This document shows, piece after piece, positions 1-5,631 of a DNA stretch of 5,631 nucleotides (the first letter of the stretch is position 1; the number at the start of each line of letters is the position of its first letter). The DNA is taken from the NCBI GenBank assembly GCA_044450785.1, contig JBIOJM010000487.1:1-5631 (forward strand), given 5' to 3'. Position numbers and translations under genes: made by a program. The notes beneath the pieces were generated by a model. It was not told the DNA's origin. It made no database searches and was given only the letters and a program-made list of their open reading frames with translations. This DNA is from JBIOJM01 sp044450785 (GTDB taxonomy: Bacteria > Planctomycetota > Planctomycetia > Isosphaerales > Isosphaeraceae).

Positions 1-897
1 CCCTGAGAGTGGACGCAGCCAATGTCGCAGGTCGTCGGCCATATCGCTGGCCGTGGTGTACCGCTCGGACGCCCGCTTCGAGATAGCGTTCAGGCAGGTC
101 CGCTCCAGCTCCTTGGGAATCGTGTCGTCGATCTGGCGTGGCGGACGCGCGTCCGCAGTGGCGATCAGGTCCAGCAGGTCGTTGCGGGATTCGGCCGTGA
201 ACGGTCGCCGCCCGGTCAGCAGCTCGTAGAACACGACGCCCAGGCTGAAGATGTCGGATCGACCATCAACCCGGTGGCCCTCGCCGCGAGCCTGCTCGGG
301 GCTCATGTAAGCAGGGGTTCCAGCAAGTCCTGCTCCCTTGCCGAAGTCCTCGTCTCGCAGCGCAAGCCCGAAGTCCGCGACACAGGGCTTGCCCGAAGCG
401 TCGATCAGGATATTGGCCGGCTTGATGTCCCGGTGGACCAGTCCTCGGGTGTGGGCATAGTGAAGAGCCTCGGCGACCAAGACGATCAGCTCCGCTGATT
501 CACGGAACCCGGTGCGACCTGCATGGAGCTTGGTTGCCAGATCGCTGCCTTCGAGGTACTTGGAAACGACGTAGCAGAGGCCATCGTCGGTACGGCCGGC
601 GTCGTGGACAGGCACGATGTTCGGGTGTTCGAGCTTGGCGAGGTTTTTGGCTTCTTTCAGATAGGCTTCCAAGTCTTCGGGAGAGGAGATGCGCTCTGGG
701 TTTGGTACCTTGATCGCCACAGGACGGTCGAGTTCATCGTCTTGAGCCAGATAGACTCGACCGAAGCCGCCCTTTCCAAGCAACCTGATCACCCGATAGC
801 GTCCGATTTGGGACGGATCACCGACAGGGATCGGACGCGGATCACTTGGAACAGGCGCCGTAGTCGAGAGTTCGTCAGATTCTTGATTCTGATCCAT
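1..897 (-). CDS. Hanks-type serine/threonine protein kinase, N-terminal part (runs off the left edge)
   Basis: Eukaryotic-like Ser/Thr kinase that would transfer phosphate from ATP to protein Ser/Thr. Translating the minus strand from ATG at 897 gives 299 codons without a stop. About 30 polar/proline-rich residues precede the kinase domain. The domain shows the glycine loop GKGGFGRVY (41-49), VAIK with the ATP-binding Lys63, the probable C-helix Glu82, HRDIKPAN (155-162, catalytic Asp157), DFG (175-177, Mg-binding Asp175), GTPAYMSPE (193-201), subdomain IX Asp215, and ERYTTASDMADDLRHWL (278-294) at the domain end. No catalytic residue is missing, and HRD with the Arg suggests activation-loop control. 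An in-frame TGA lies about 60 nt upstream and no other start codon intervenes, so the ATG is well supported although no strong Shine-Dalgarno is seen. Planctomycete kinases of this kind often continue into a membrane segment and sensor or repeat domains, which would lie outside the window. Substrates are unknown. It is transcribed divergently from the Uma2 gene. Confidence 0.95.
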   Translation of the reverse strand, partial: MDQNQESDELSTTAPVPSDPRPIPVGDPSQIGRYRVIRLLGKGGFGRVYLAQDDELDRPVAIKVPNPERISSPEDLEAYLKEAKNLAKLEHPNIVPVHDAGRTDDGLCYVVSKYLEGSDLATKLHAGRTGFRESAELIVLVAEALHYAHTRGLVHRDIKPANILIDASGKPCVADFGLALRDEDFGKGAGLAGTPAYMSPEQARGEGHRVDGRSDIFSLGVVFYELLTGRRPFTAESRNDLLDLIATADARPPRQIDDTIPKELERTCLNAISKRASERYTTASDMADDLRHWLRPLSG

Positions 898-956
898 GAT
901 GGAACCGTAATCGACGTCGGTGCGGCGCGGGTTTGACTTGCCGGAGCCATTGTCGC

Positions 957-962
957 ATCATA
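957..962 (-). promoter_or_regulatory. Possible -10 box for the kinase gene
   Basis: Read on the minus strand this is TATGAT, one mismatch from the sigma-70 -10 consensus, about 60 nt upstream of the kinase ATG. There is no good TTGACA-like box at 16-18 bp spacing. A lone hexamer match is weak evidence, so this is only a candidate. Confidence 0.2.
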
Positions 963-1108
963 ACCATCGAATTCAAAGTGAGCGTCGCCACACGATTCCA
1001 CAGGTCTGATCGAAGAGATCGAAGTTTCTCGTGCATGAGGCACAAGCGGATTTGGTATCGGGAACCCCGGCCGGATTTCGAAGAGTTCCTCTGGGGCCAA
1101 TGGCCCGG

Positions 1109-1114
1109 TAGAAT
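1109..1114 (+). promoter_or_regulatory. Possible -10 box for the Uma2 gene
   Basis: TAGAAT, one mismatch from the -10 consensus, lies 74 nt before the Uma2 ATG in the context CCCGGTAGAATGGGG. The matching -35 region is poor. It is the best plus-strand candidate in this intergenic region, supported only by hexamer similarity and position. Confidence 0.22.
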
Positions 1115-1188
1115 GGGGGTTAGAGTCGACCGCTCGGCCCCTGTGTCGCATCATCGAACCCACGCTCGCACAATTCGTCGAAACGAAA

Positions 1189-1806
1189 ATGGGCCCATTA
1201 CCGACCGATACAGTCGCTTCGCCCGTCCTCGGCCCGGAATCCGCGGGCATGCTGTTGACGCCCGAGGAGTTTGACGAGGTCACGGAATATGACGACAAAT
1301 TCCGCTACGAGTTGATCCGGGGAGTACTGGTCGTGACGCCAATACCCGCCGAGGCGGAGGCCGCGCCGAACGACGAGCTGGGCGCGATGTTGAGGCAATA
1401 CCAACACGAGCATCCTCAGGGTGGGGTTATCGATGAAACACTGCCCGAGCGCTATATCCGGACATCGAGCGGCCGGCGACGGGCCGACCGTGTGATCTGG
1501 ATCGGACTCGGCCGTCGCCCGGACCCTACTGTCGACGTCCCCGCGATCGCCATCGAGTACGTCTCGGCCTCGCGCCGAGACCGGTGGCGGGATTATGTGG
1601 AGAAGCGCCGTGAGTACCAGGAGGCCGGGGTCGTCGAGCATTGGATCATCGACCGCTTCCGCCGGAACATGACCATTTTCCGCGACGTACCGGAAGGAAC
1701 GAGCGAAGTTGTTGTCAGTGAACAAGAGACCTACCAAACGCCCTTGCTGCCTGGCTTCGAACTTCCCCTGGCGCGATTGCTGGCCGTAGCGGACCGGTGG
1801 GTGTGA
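1189..1806 (+). CDS. Uma2 family protein (DUF820), predicted PD-(D/E)XK-fold nuclease
   Basis: A 205-residue protein of the Uma2 family, which has a restriction-endonuclease-like fold and is highly expanded in cyanobacteria and planctomycetes; cellular roles are largely unknown. Visible family motifs are the opening 'LTPEEFDEV' (23-31), YELIRGVLVV with Glu41 (40-49), RRADRVIWIG with Asp100 (97-106), IEYVSASRRDRW with Glu123 (122-133), then Lys139, Tyr143 and GVVEHWIID (147-155). Asp100, Glu123 and a nearby Lys/Arg would form the metal-binding nuclease centre. The usual 'PD' is 'AD' here, but the Asp is kept. The C-terminal part (about 160-205) ends with the typical 'TPLLPGFELPLARLL'. Length fits the family. 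The first ATG (1189) is taken; Met21 at 1249, just before the conserved domain, is an alternative and neither has a clear Shine-Dalgarno. The gene stands alone, divergent from the kinase and 95 bp before the acylase. No toxin or restriction partner is visible beside it. Confidence 0.9.
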   Translation: MGPLPTDTVASPVLGPESAGMLLTPEEFDEVTEYDDKFRYELIRGVLVVTPIPAEAEAAPNDELGAMLRQYQHEHPQGGVIDETLPERYIRTSSGRRRADRVIWIGLGRRPDPTVDVPAIAIEYVSASRRDRWRDYVEKRREYQEAGVVEHWIIDRFRRNMTIFRDVPEGTSEVVVSEQETYQTPLLPGFELPLARLLAVADRWV

Positions 1807-1814
1807 GACTGTAG

Positions 1815-1820
1815 TACAAT
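1815..1820 (+). promoter_or_regulatory. Possible -10 box for the acylase-oxidoreductase unit
   Basis: TACAAT, one mismatch from the -10 consensus, sits in the 95-bp gap after the Uma2 stop and 81 nt before the acylase ATG. No matching -35 box is seen at normal spacing. The gap also lacks a terminator hairpin, so read-through from the Uma2 gene is possible. Confidence 0.2.
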
Positions 1821-1901
1821 GCTGCTGCCACGGTTCGACCATCCCGGCCTCGGGCACCCTCGCATTGTCCGGCTGGCCATGTTTTTTCAGGGCCACATCC
1901 G

Positions 1902-4022
1902 ATGACGCGACCAATCTCCCTGCTTGTTTCTCTGGTGATCCTGGGTTCGGTCGCGCAGCCGCCCCGGAGCGCTTCGGCGGCCGACCAGACCGCCACGATC
2001 AATCGCGACGAGTTCGGGATCCCGCACATCTTCGCCTCCACGCTCGAAGACGCCGCTTACGCCGTCGGCTACGCCCAGGCGGAAGACCGCCTCGAGGAGC
2101 TGCTCAAGAACTATCGCCGCGCCAATGGGACGATGGCCGAGGTGTTCGGCCCCGACTCGTTTCAGGACGACCTCCGGCAACGGGTCATGCGGCACGCCGA
2201 GATCAGTCAGGCGAGGTACGGCGAGGTCAGCCCGAAAATGCGCGGGGTGATCGAGTCGTATCAAAACGGGATCAAGCAGTTCATGAAAGATCATCCCGAG
2301 CAGGTGCCTGCCTGGGCCCAGCCGATCCAGCCCTGGGACGTGGTCGCGCTGGGGCGCTACATCATCTGGAACTGGCCGATGGGCGAAGCCGCCGGCGACC
2401 TCAAGCGCGCCGGCCTCTCGTTTGGACCGCTCAGCTACCGCGGCTCGAACGAGATGCTGATCGCGCCCAAACGAACCGCGATGAACGCGCCGATCGCCAT
2501 CGTCGACCCGCACGTGCACTGGTACGACGCCATGCGGTTCTACGAGGTCCGGGTCTACACGCCCGAATTCAACGTTGCCGGCGTCGCGATCCTGGGCGCG
2601 CCCCTGCCGACGCTGGGCCACAGCCGCTATTGCTCGGTTGCCATGACCACCGGCGGGCCCGATACGTCCGACATCTTCGAGGAAGAGGTCAATCCGTCCA
2701 ATCCCGATCAGTATCGCTACGACGGCGCGTGGCGCGACTTCACCATTCGAAAGGCGACGATCAACGTCAAGAAGGCCGGGCAAGTCGAGGCGCGTCAGGT
2801 CACACTCGCGTTCTCGCACCATGGGCCGATCGTGGCGCGCAAGAACGGGAAGGCCTACGCGATGGCCATTCCCTACGACAACGAGGTCGGCCTGACCGAC
2901 CAGTGCTACGAAATGATGAAGGCACGCAACCTGACCGAGATGAAACAGGCCCTCTCGCACCTGCAATTGATGGCGCAGAACATCATGGTCGGCACCGTCG
3001 GAGGCGACATTTTTTACCTGCGGAACGGGCGCGTGCCGATCCGTCCCAAGGGGGTCGATCCGGGCCGGCCGATCCCGGGGAACACGTCGGCCACCGAGTG
3101 GAAAGGGACCCACCCGATGTCCGACCTGGTGCAGATCGAGAACCCGCCGTGCGGGTGGATGCAGAACTGCAACTGCTCCCCGGCGGCGATGATGAAACAG
3201 GACCAGCCTCGGCGTGAGCAGTTCGCGGAACACCCCCACCTTTATAACGAGTCCCCCTCCCGCGCCTCGCACCAGCGCGCCGAGATGGTGAACGACCTGC
3301 TCGACGCCGCCGGCAAGGTCACCGTCCAACAGGCGATCGAGATCGCCTTCAGCACGCGGGTCTGGCACGCCGAGCACTGGCAGGCGCGGCTCGCGGAGGC
3401 CTGGAAAGGAGCGTCGGCCGCCGACAAAGCGGGTGATTCGCAGCAAGTTTATTCGCTGATCCAGGAATGGAATGCCCGCAGCGACCCCGACTCGAAGGGC
3501 GCTCTCGCTTTTTACGCGTTCAAGAAGGCGATGGGGGGCGAAAAGGCCAGGAGAACCGAGCCTGCCTCGAATCTGACCGACGCGGAGTTGATCGAAGCCG
3601 TGCGCCAGGGAGCGACGTGGATCAAGGCGACGTTCGGCGACGTGGCGGTCCCCTTCGGTCGCTATTTCCGCGTCGGACGCCGGGGCGGCGACCGCACGTG
3701 GCCGGTCGGCGGCGGTAGTCTGCAAGACGTCGCAATGGCCACTCCCCGGGCGATCAGCTTCGCCGCCTCGCGCGACGGCAAGCAGATGATCGGGCACACG
3801 GGTCAGTCGTCGACCCAGGTCGTCATCCTCACCGACCCCCCCGAGTCATACGCGATCATTCCGCTCGGCGAGAGCGACCACAAGGAGAGCGGCCACTGGG
3901 ACGACCAGGCCGAAAAGCTCTTCAGCAACGGCAAGGCCGTTCGTACCTACTTCCTGCGCCCGGACGAGCTGATGAAACACGTGACGTCCAGGAAGGTACT
4001 GAACCCGTCGCGACCACAATAA
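1902..4022 (+). CDS. Secreted penicillin acylase (S45) family Ntn hydrolase precursor
   Basis: A 706-residue precursor of the N-terminal-nucleophile amidase family that includes penicillin G acylase (PGA), AHL acylases such as PvdQ, and lipopeptide deacylases; it hydrolyses an amide to release an acyl group, substrate unknown. A signal peptide (1-26, hydrophobic core 5-18, SASA|A) indicates export. The alpha part carries NRDEFGIPHIFAS (34-46) and AAYAVGYAQAEDRL (51-64). Self-cleavage is predicted between Gly181 and Ser182 in YRGSNEM; Ser182 becomes the nucleophile Ser1-beta. Counting from it, His204 is beta-23 (His in AHL acylases, Gln in PGA), Thr250 is beta-69, Asp254 and Asp257 match PGA calcium ligands beta-73 and beta-76, and Asn424 in QNCNCSP matches oxyanion Asn241-beta. 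Arg459 may match Arg263-beta. The C-terminal GHTGQSS (632-638) and SGHWDDQ fit the family. The alpha segment (about 155 residues) is short. ATG 1902 precedes an intact signal peptide, though no strong ribosome site is visible. The next gene starts 26 nt downstream. Confidence 0.93.
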   Translation: MTRPISLLVSLVILGSVAQPPRSASAADQTATINRDEFGIPHIFASTLEDAAYAVGYAQAEDRLEELLKNYRRANGTMAEVFGPDSFQDDLRQRVMRHAEISQARYGEVSPKMRGVIESYQNGIKQFMKDHPEQVPAWAQPIQPWDVVALGRYIIWNWPMGEAAGDLKRAGLSFGPLSYRGSNEMLIAPKRTAMNAPIAIVDPHVHWYDAMRFYEVRVYTPEFNVAGVAILGAPLPTLGHSRYCSVAMTTGGPDTSDIFEEEVNPSNPDQYRYDGAWRDFTIRKATINVKKAGQVEARQVTLAFSHHGPIVARKNGKAYAMAIPYDNEVGLTDQCYEMMKARNLTEMKQALSHLQLMAQNIMVGTVGGDIFYLRNGRVPIRPKGVDPGRPIPGNTSATEWKGTHPMSDLVQIENPPCGWMQNCNCSPAAMMKQDQPRREQFAEHPHLYNESPSRASHQRAEMVNDLLDAAGKVTVQQAIEIAFSTRVWHAEHWQARLAEAWKGASAADKAGDSQQVYSLIQEWNARSDPDSKGALAFYAFKKAMGGEKARRTEPASNLTDAELIEAVRQGATWIKATFGDVAVPFGRYFRVGRRGGDRTWPVGGGSLQDVAMATPRAISFAASRDGKQMIGHTGQSSTQVVILTDPPESYAIIPLGESDHKESGHWDDQAEKLFSNGKAVRTYFLRPDELMKHVTSRKVLNPSRPQ

Positions 4023-4027
4023 CGCGA

Positions 4028-4035
4028 GAGGGGAG
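4028..4035 (+). promoter_or_regulatory. Possible Shine-Dalgarno for the GTG start of the oxidoreductase
   Basis: GAGGGGAG-like purine tract (bases GAGAGGGGAG around here) in the short gap after the acylase stop, 13 nt before the GTG at 4049. The spacing is slightly long. A second tract, GGGGA at 4091-4095, lies 10 nt before an in-frame ATG at 4106. The two sites make the choice between the GTG and ATG starts uncertain. Confidence 0.35.
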
Positions 4036-4048
4036 ACGAGCCAACCGC

Positions 4049-5488
4049 GTGTCCCGCTACTTCAAGTACAAAACGAGCGATGCCCTGCTCGGGGACGCCC
4101 GGGCAATGGACCTCGACATTCGCCTGAGCGCGGACCTCTCGCCGCTCTTTCGGCCGGTCACGATCGGCAAGCGGCGAGTCGGCAACCGGCTGGCGATCCA
4201 GCCGATGGAAGGGTGCGATGCCGAGCCCGATGGCTCGCCCGGCGAATTGACCTTCAGGCGGTTCCGCCGCTTCGGCGCCGGCGGGGCCAAGCTCATCTGG
4301 GGCGAGGCCTGTGCCGTCGTGCCCCAAGGCCGGGCGAATCCTCGTCAGCTCGTCATCAATGCCGCGAACGCCGGCGCGCTCGCACGACTGCTCCACACGA
4401 CCCGAGAAGCTCATGTTCAGGCCAATGAGCGCGACGACGACCTGCTGGTCGGACTTCAACTGACTCATTCGGGCCGGTACTCGTTCGAGCGGCCGATCCT
4501 GGCCCAGCACGACCCCTTGCTCGATTCCCGGACGATCGTCGAGAAGGCCACCGGCGCGACCGCCGGCCCCGACTATCCGCTGATCACGGACTCCGAGCTC
4601 GACCGGCTGCTGGATCGGTACGTCGAGGCCGCCGCTTTCGCTCACCAGGCCGGGTTCGACTTCGTCGACCTCAAGCAGTGCCACCGCTACCTGCTCAACG
4701 AGCTGCTGGCCGCCAGGACGCGCGAGGGCAAGTACGGCGGCTCGTTTGAGAACCGGACTCGGTTCATCCGTGAAGCGGTGGACCGAATCCACGACGCCTT
4801 TGGCGGCTTGATGATCGCCAGCCGCTTGAACGTCTTCGACGGACTTCCCTACATGAAGGGTCTGGATGGCGCAGGGGTCCCCTGCCCGTTCACTCCTCCG
4901 GTCCGTTCGGCGTGGGGCACCGGCGAAGATGACCCGTCCTTGCCCGACCTGGCCGAGCCGCTCGCGTTGATCGGCTCGCTTCGGGATCTTGGCGTTGGAC
5001 TGTTCAACGTCTCGATGGGCAACCCGTATGCGAGCCCCCACCTGCTCAGGCCGTTCGAGTATCCACCGCCGGACGGCTACGAAACGCCCGAGCACCCGCT
5101 GATCGGGGTCGACCGGCATTTCCGGCTGACAGCGGCGGTGCAGGCCGCCTATCCCGACCTGGCCATCGTCGGCTCGGGCTATAGCTGGCTCCAGGCATTC
5201 GCCTTCCAGGCGGGGGCCGCAAACGTGGGCGCGGGTCGTACGACGCTCGTGGGCATCGGCCGAGGCGCCTTGACGCAGCCTGATTTCGCAGGCCGCCTCG
5301 AGCGCGGCCAGCCGCTTGACAACAAACGCCTCTGCCGCACGTTCAGCTTTTGCACGGCCCTCATGCGGTCGAAGAACAACGAGCTGGGCCAGTTCCCCAC
5401 CGGCTGCCCGCCGTTCGACAAGGAGGTCTATGGACCAATCTGGGAAGAGGCGCGGCGGAGCGAGCCGATAATGAGGGCTCACCCATGA
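4049..5488 (+). CDS. Old Yellow Enzyme-family NADH:flavin oxidoreductase (single domain, FMN-dependent)
   Basis: A 479-residue FMN-binding TIM-barrel oxidoreductase of the OYE family, expected to pass hydride from NAD(P)H through FMN to an activated alkene or similar acceptor in the cytoplasm; no signal peptide is seen. Family marks are LFRPVTIGKRRVGNRLAIQPM near the start, QLTHSGRYS (137-145), FDFVDLKQCHRYLLNELL (about 203-220), KYGGSFENRTRF (228-239), the phosphate-binding IVGSGYS (373-379) and GIGRGALTQPDF (402-413). The active-site HxxH/HxxN of classical OYEs is KxxH here (Lys209, His212). There is no C-terminal FAD/NADPH domain as in 2,4-dienoyl-CoA reductase. An insert at about 260-310 makes it longer than YqjM-type enzymes. 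The tail has Cys429, Cys435 and Cys453. GTG 4049 is used here; ATG 4106 (residue 20), closer to the usual family N-terminus, is an equal alternative. It lies 26 nt after the acylase, suggesting one transcript. The substrate is not predictable. Confidence 0.9.
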   Translation: MSRYFKYKTSDALLGDARAMDLDIRLSADLSPLFRPVTIGKRRVGNRLAIQPMEGCDAEPDGSPGELTFRRFRRFGAGGAKLIWGEACAVVPQGRANPRQLVINAANAGALARLLHTTREAHVQANERDDDLLVGLQLTHSGRYSFERPILAQHDPLLDSRTIVEKATGATAGPDYPLITDSELDRLLDRYVEAAAFAHQAGFDFVDLKQCHRYLLNELLAARTREGKYGGSFENRTRFIREAVDRIHDAFGGLMIASRLNVFDGLPYMKGLDGAGVPCPFTPPVRSAWGTGEDDPSLPDLAEPLALIGSLRDLGVGLFNVSMGNPYASPHLLRPFEYPPPDGYETPEHPLIGVDRHFRLTAAVQAAYPDLAIVGSGYSWLQAFAFQAGAANVGAGRTTLVGIGRGALTQPDFAGRLERGQPLDNKRLCRTFSFCTALMRSKNNELGQFPTGCPPFDKEVYGPIWEEARRSEPIMRAHP

Positions 5489-5494
5489 GGGTGA
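5479..5494 (+). repeat. Inverted repeat around the oxidoreductase stop codon
   Basis: TCACCC-ATGA-GGGTGA is a perfect 6-bp inverted repeat whose 4-base loop contains the TGA stop. ATGAGGG also occurs twice as a direct repeat, at 5471-5477 and 5485-5491. There is no T-tract after it, so it does not look like an intrinsic terminator. The right arm is shared with the outer stem of the RNA candidate that follows, so the two pairings would compete. Confidence 0.6.
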
Positions 5495-5631
5495 AAAGGG
5501 GATAAGTCCAATTCTGCAGCCCATAATGCCGCTGAACTTGCCGGTGAAAGTCCGGTCGTGGGAATTGACTGTTTACCCACGTAGTCATATTCGACGCTGA
5601 TTCAGGGTGACCTGGATTGGCGCAAGCTCGA
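5489..5631 (+). ncRNA. Structured noncoding RNA, 5' part only; tentative HEARO/omega-RNA (IscB/IsrB-associated)
   Basis: No gene is convincing here, but the plus strand folds into nested helices. These are GGGTGAA 5489-5495 with TTTACCC 5572-5578 (one G-U); AGT 5505-5507 with ACT 5568-5570; CAATT 5509-5513 with AATTG 5563-5567 (C5508 bulged); CCCA 5520-5523 with TGGG 5559-5562; and GCCGG 5540-5544 with CCGGT 5552-5556, closing a TGAAAGT loop. A second hairpin, 5596-5606 with 5611-5621, has 11 pairs and a GTGA (GNRA) tetraloop, with TCGA 5591-5594 able to pair with 5628-5631. The element begins directly after ATGA (5485-5488). From memory, HEARO RNAs are roughly 300 nt, precede IscB/IsrB ORFs in IS200/IS605-like elements, and lie next to ATGA or GTGA. 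The position and style fit, but any ORF would be beyond the window. A group II intron fragment is the main alternative. The structure is fairly sure; the family is not. Confidence 0.45.

Larger units (their letters stand above)
898..1188. other. Divergent intergenic region between the kinase and Uma2 genes
   Basis: This 291-bp stretch separates two divergent genes and must carry both promoters if neither is read from elsewhere. Open frames crossing it overlap the kinase or the Uma2 gene in other frames, and their Arg/Ser/His-rich translations look like shadows. It is somewhat less GC-rich than the genes around it. I see -10-like hexamers facing each way (entered separately) but no convincing -35 boxes, no repeat, no tRNA and no terminator hairpin. 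Confidence 0.6.

Noticed and set aside
22..936. Two plus-strand open frames (22-498 and 523-936) over the kinase
   Set aside because: The minus strand encodes unmistakable kinase motifs in order through this whole stretch. The plus-strand frames are shadows and end at arbitrary points.
789..1298. A 169-codon minus-strand open frame spanning the intergenic region
   Set aside because: It overlaps the kinase N-terminus in another frame and the Uma2 start on the opposite strand. Its translation is Ser/Pro/Arg-rich without any known motif.
1887..3797. A 636-codon open frame on the minus strand, antisense to the acylase gene
   Set aside because: It is a shadow of high-GC codon bias in the acylase. 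Its translation is rich in Arg, Gly, Asp and Val with no recognisable domain, while the plus strand gives a complete S45 protein with all key residues.
4023..4048. Terminator between the acylase and oxidoreductase genes
   Set aside because: The 26-bp gap has no hairpin followed by a T-run. It looks like an intra-operon gap with a purine-rich ribosome site.
3947..5524. A 525-codon open frame on the minus strand, antisense to the oxidoreductase
   Set aside because: Same codon-bias artefact. The plus-strand frame is a clear OYE-family enzyme, and this reading has low-complexity, domain-free composition.
5489..5631. Cobalamin riboswitch or RNase P RNA
   Set aside because: GGTGAAAGTCC recalls both the B12 box and the RNase P GGAAAGTCC motif. 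However, the B12 box context and the surrounding RNase P conserved core are absent, and no B12-related gene is nearby.
5489..5631. Group II intron fragment
   Set aside because: The hairpin with GTGAAAGTCC also recalls group II intron segments. There is no clear GTGYG 5' end and no domain V is visible. It was kept as the main alternative to HEARO, not as the call, because the window is too short to decide.

Overview
The window looks like chromosomal DNA from a planctomycete, most likely of the Isosphaeraceae/Singulisphaera type. This rests on high GC, a Hanks-type Ser/Thr kinase with the 'ERYTTASDMADDLRHWL' ending common in planctomycete kinases, a stand-alone Uma2 nuclease-fold gene, and a flavin oxidoreductase with the 'KxCHxYLxxELL' subfamily signature. 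The lineage is inferred from protein style; no rRNA or marker gene is present.

Layout. (1) Positions 1-897, minus strand: N-terminal 299 codons of a serine/threonine protein kinase that runs off the left edge with no stop codon. All main catalytic motifs are present. (2) 898-1188: a divergent intergenic region with weak -10-like boxes facing both ways. (3) 1189-1806, plus strand: a Uma2 (DUF820) family protein with a PD-(D/E)XK-type nuclease fold. (4) 1902-4022, plus: a secreted penicillin-acylase (S45) family Ntn hydrolase. Its signal peptide, self-cleavage serine, His at beta-23, oxyanion Asn and calcium-ligand aspartates can all be placed by alignment with E. coli penicillin G acylase. (5) 4049-5488, plus, 26 nt downstream and probably cotranscribed: a single-domain Old Yellow Enzyme/NADH:flavin oxidoreductase with a modified active-site motif. 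(6) 5489-5631: no convincing gene, but a densely self-complementary stretch that folds into a nested long hairpin followed by an 11-bp GNRA-capped hairpin. It starts immediately after the ATGA that contains the oxidoreductase stop codon.

The last 143 bases are the most interesting part. They look like the 5' half of a structured noncoding RNA cut off by the window end. My best guess is a HEARO/omega-RNA-type element, the guide RNA of IscB/IsrB proteins carried by IS200/IS605-like elements, inserted after an ATGA target. The structure is visible in the sequence; the family assignment is tentative and depends on whether an IscB/IsrB-like ORF lies just to the right.

The acylase and oxidoreductase probably form a two-gene transcription unit, but no shared pathway can be read from the sequence. 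The kinase and Uma2 genes are separate, divergently transcribed units.
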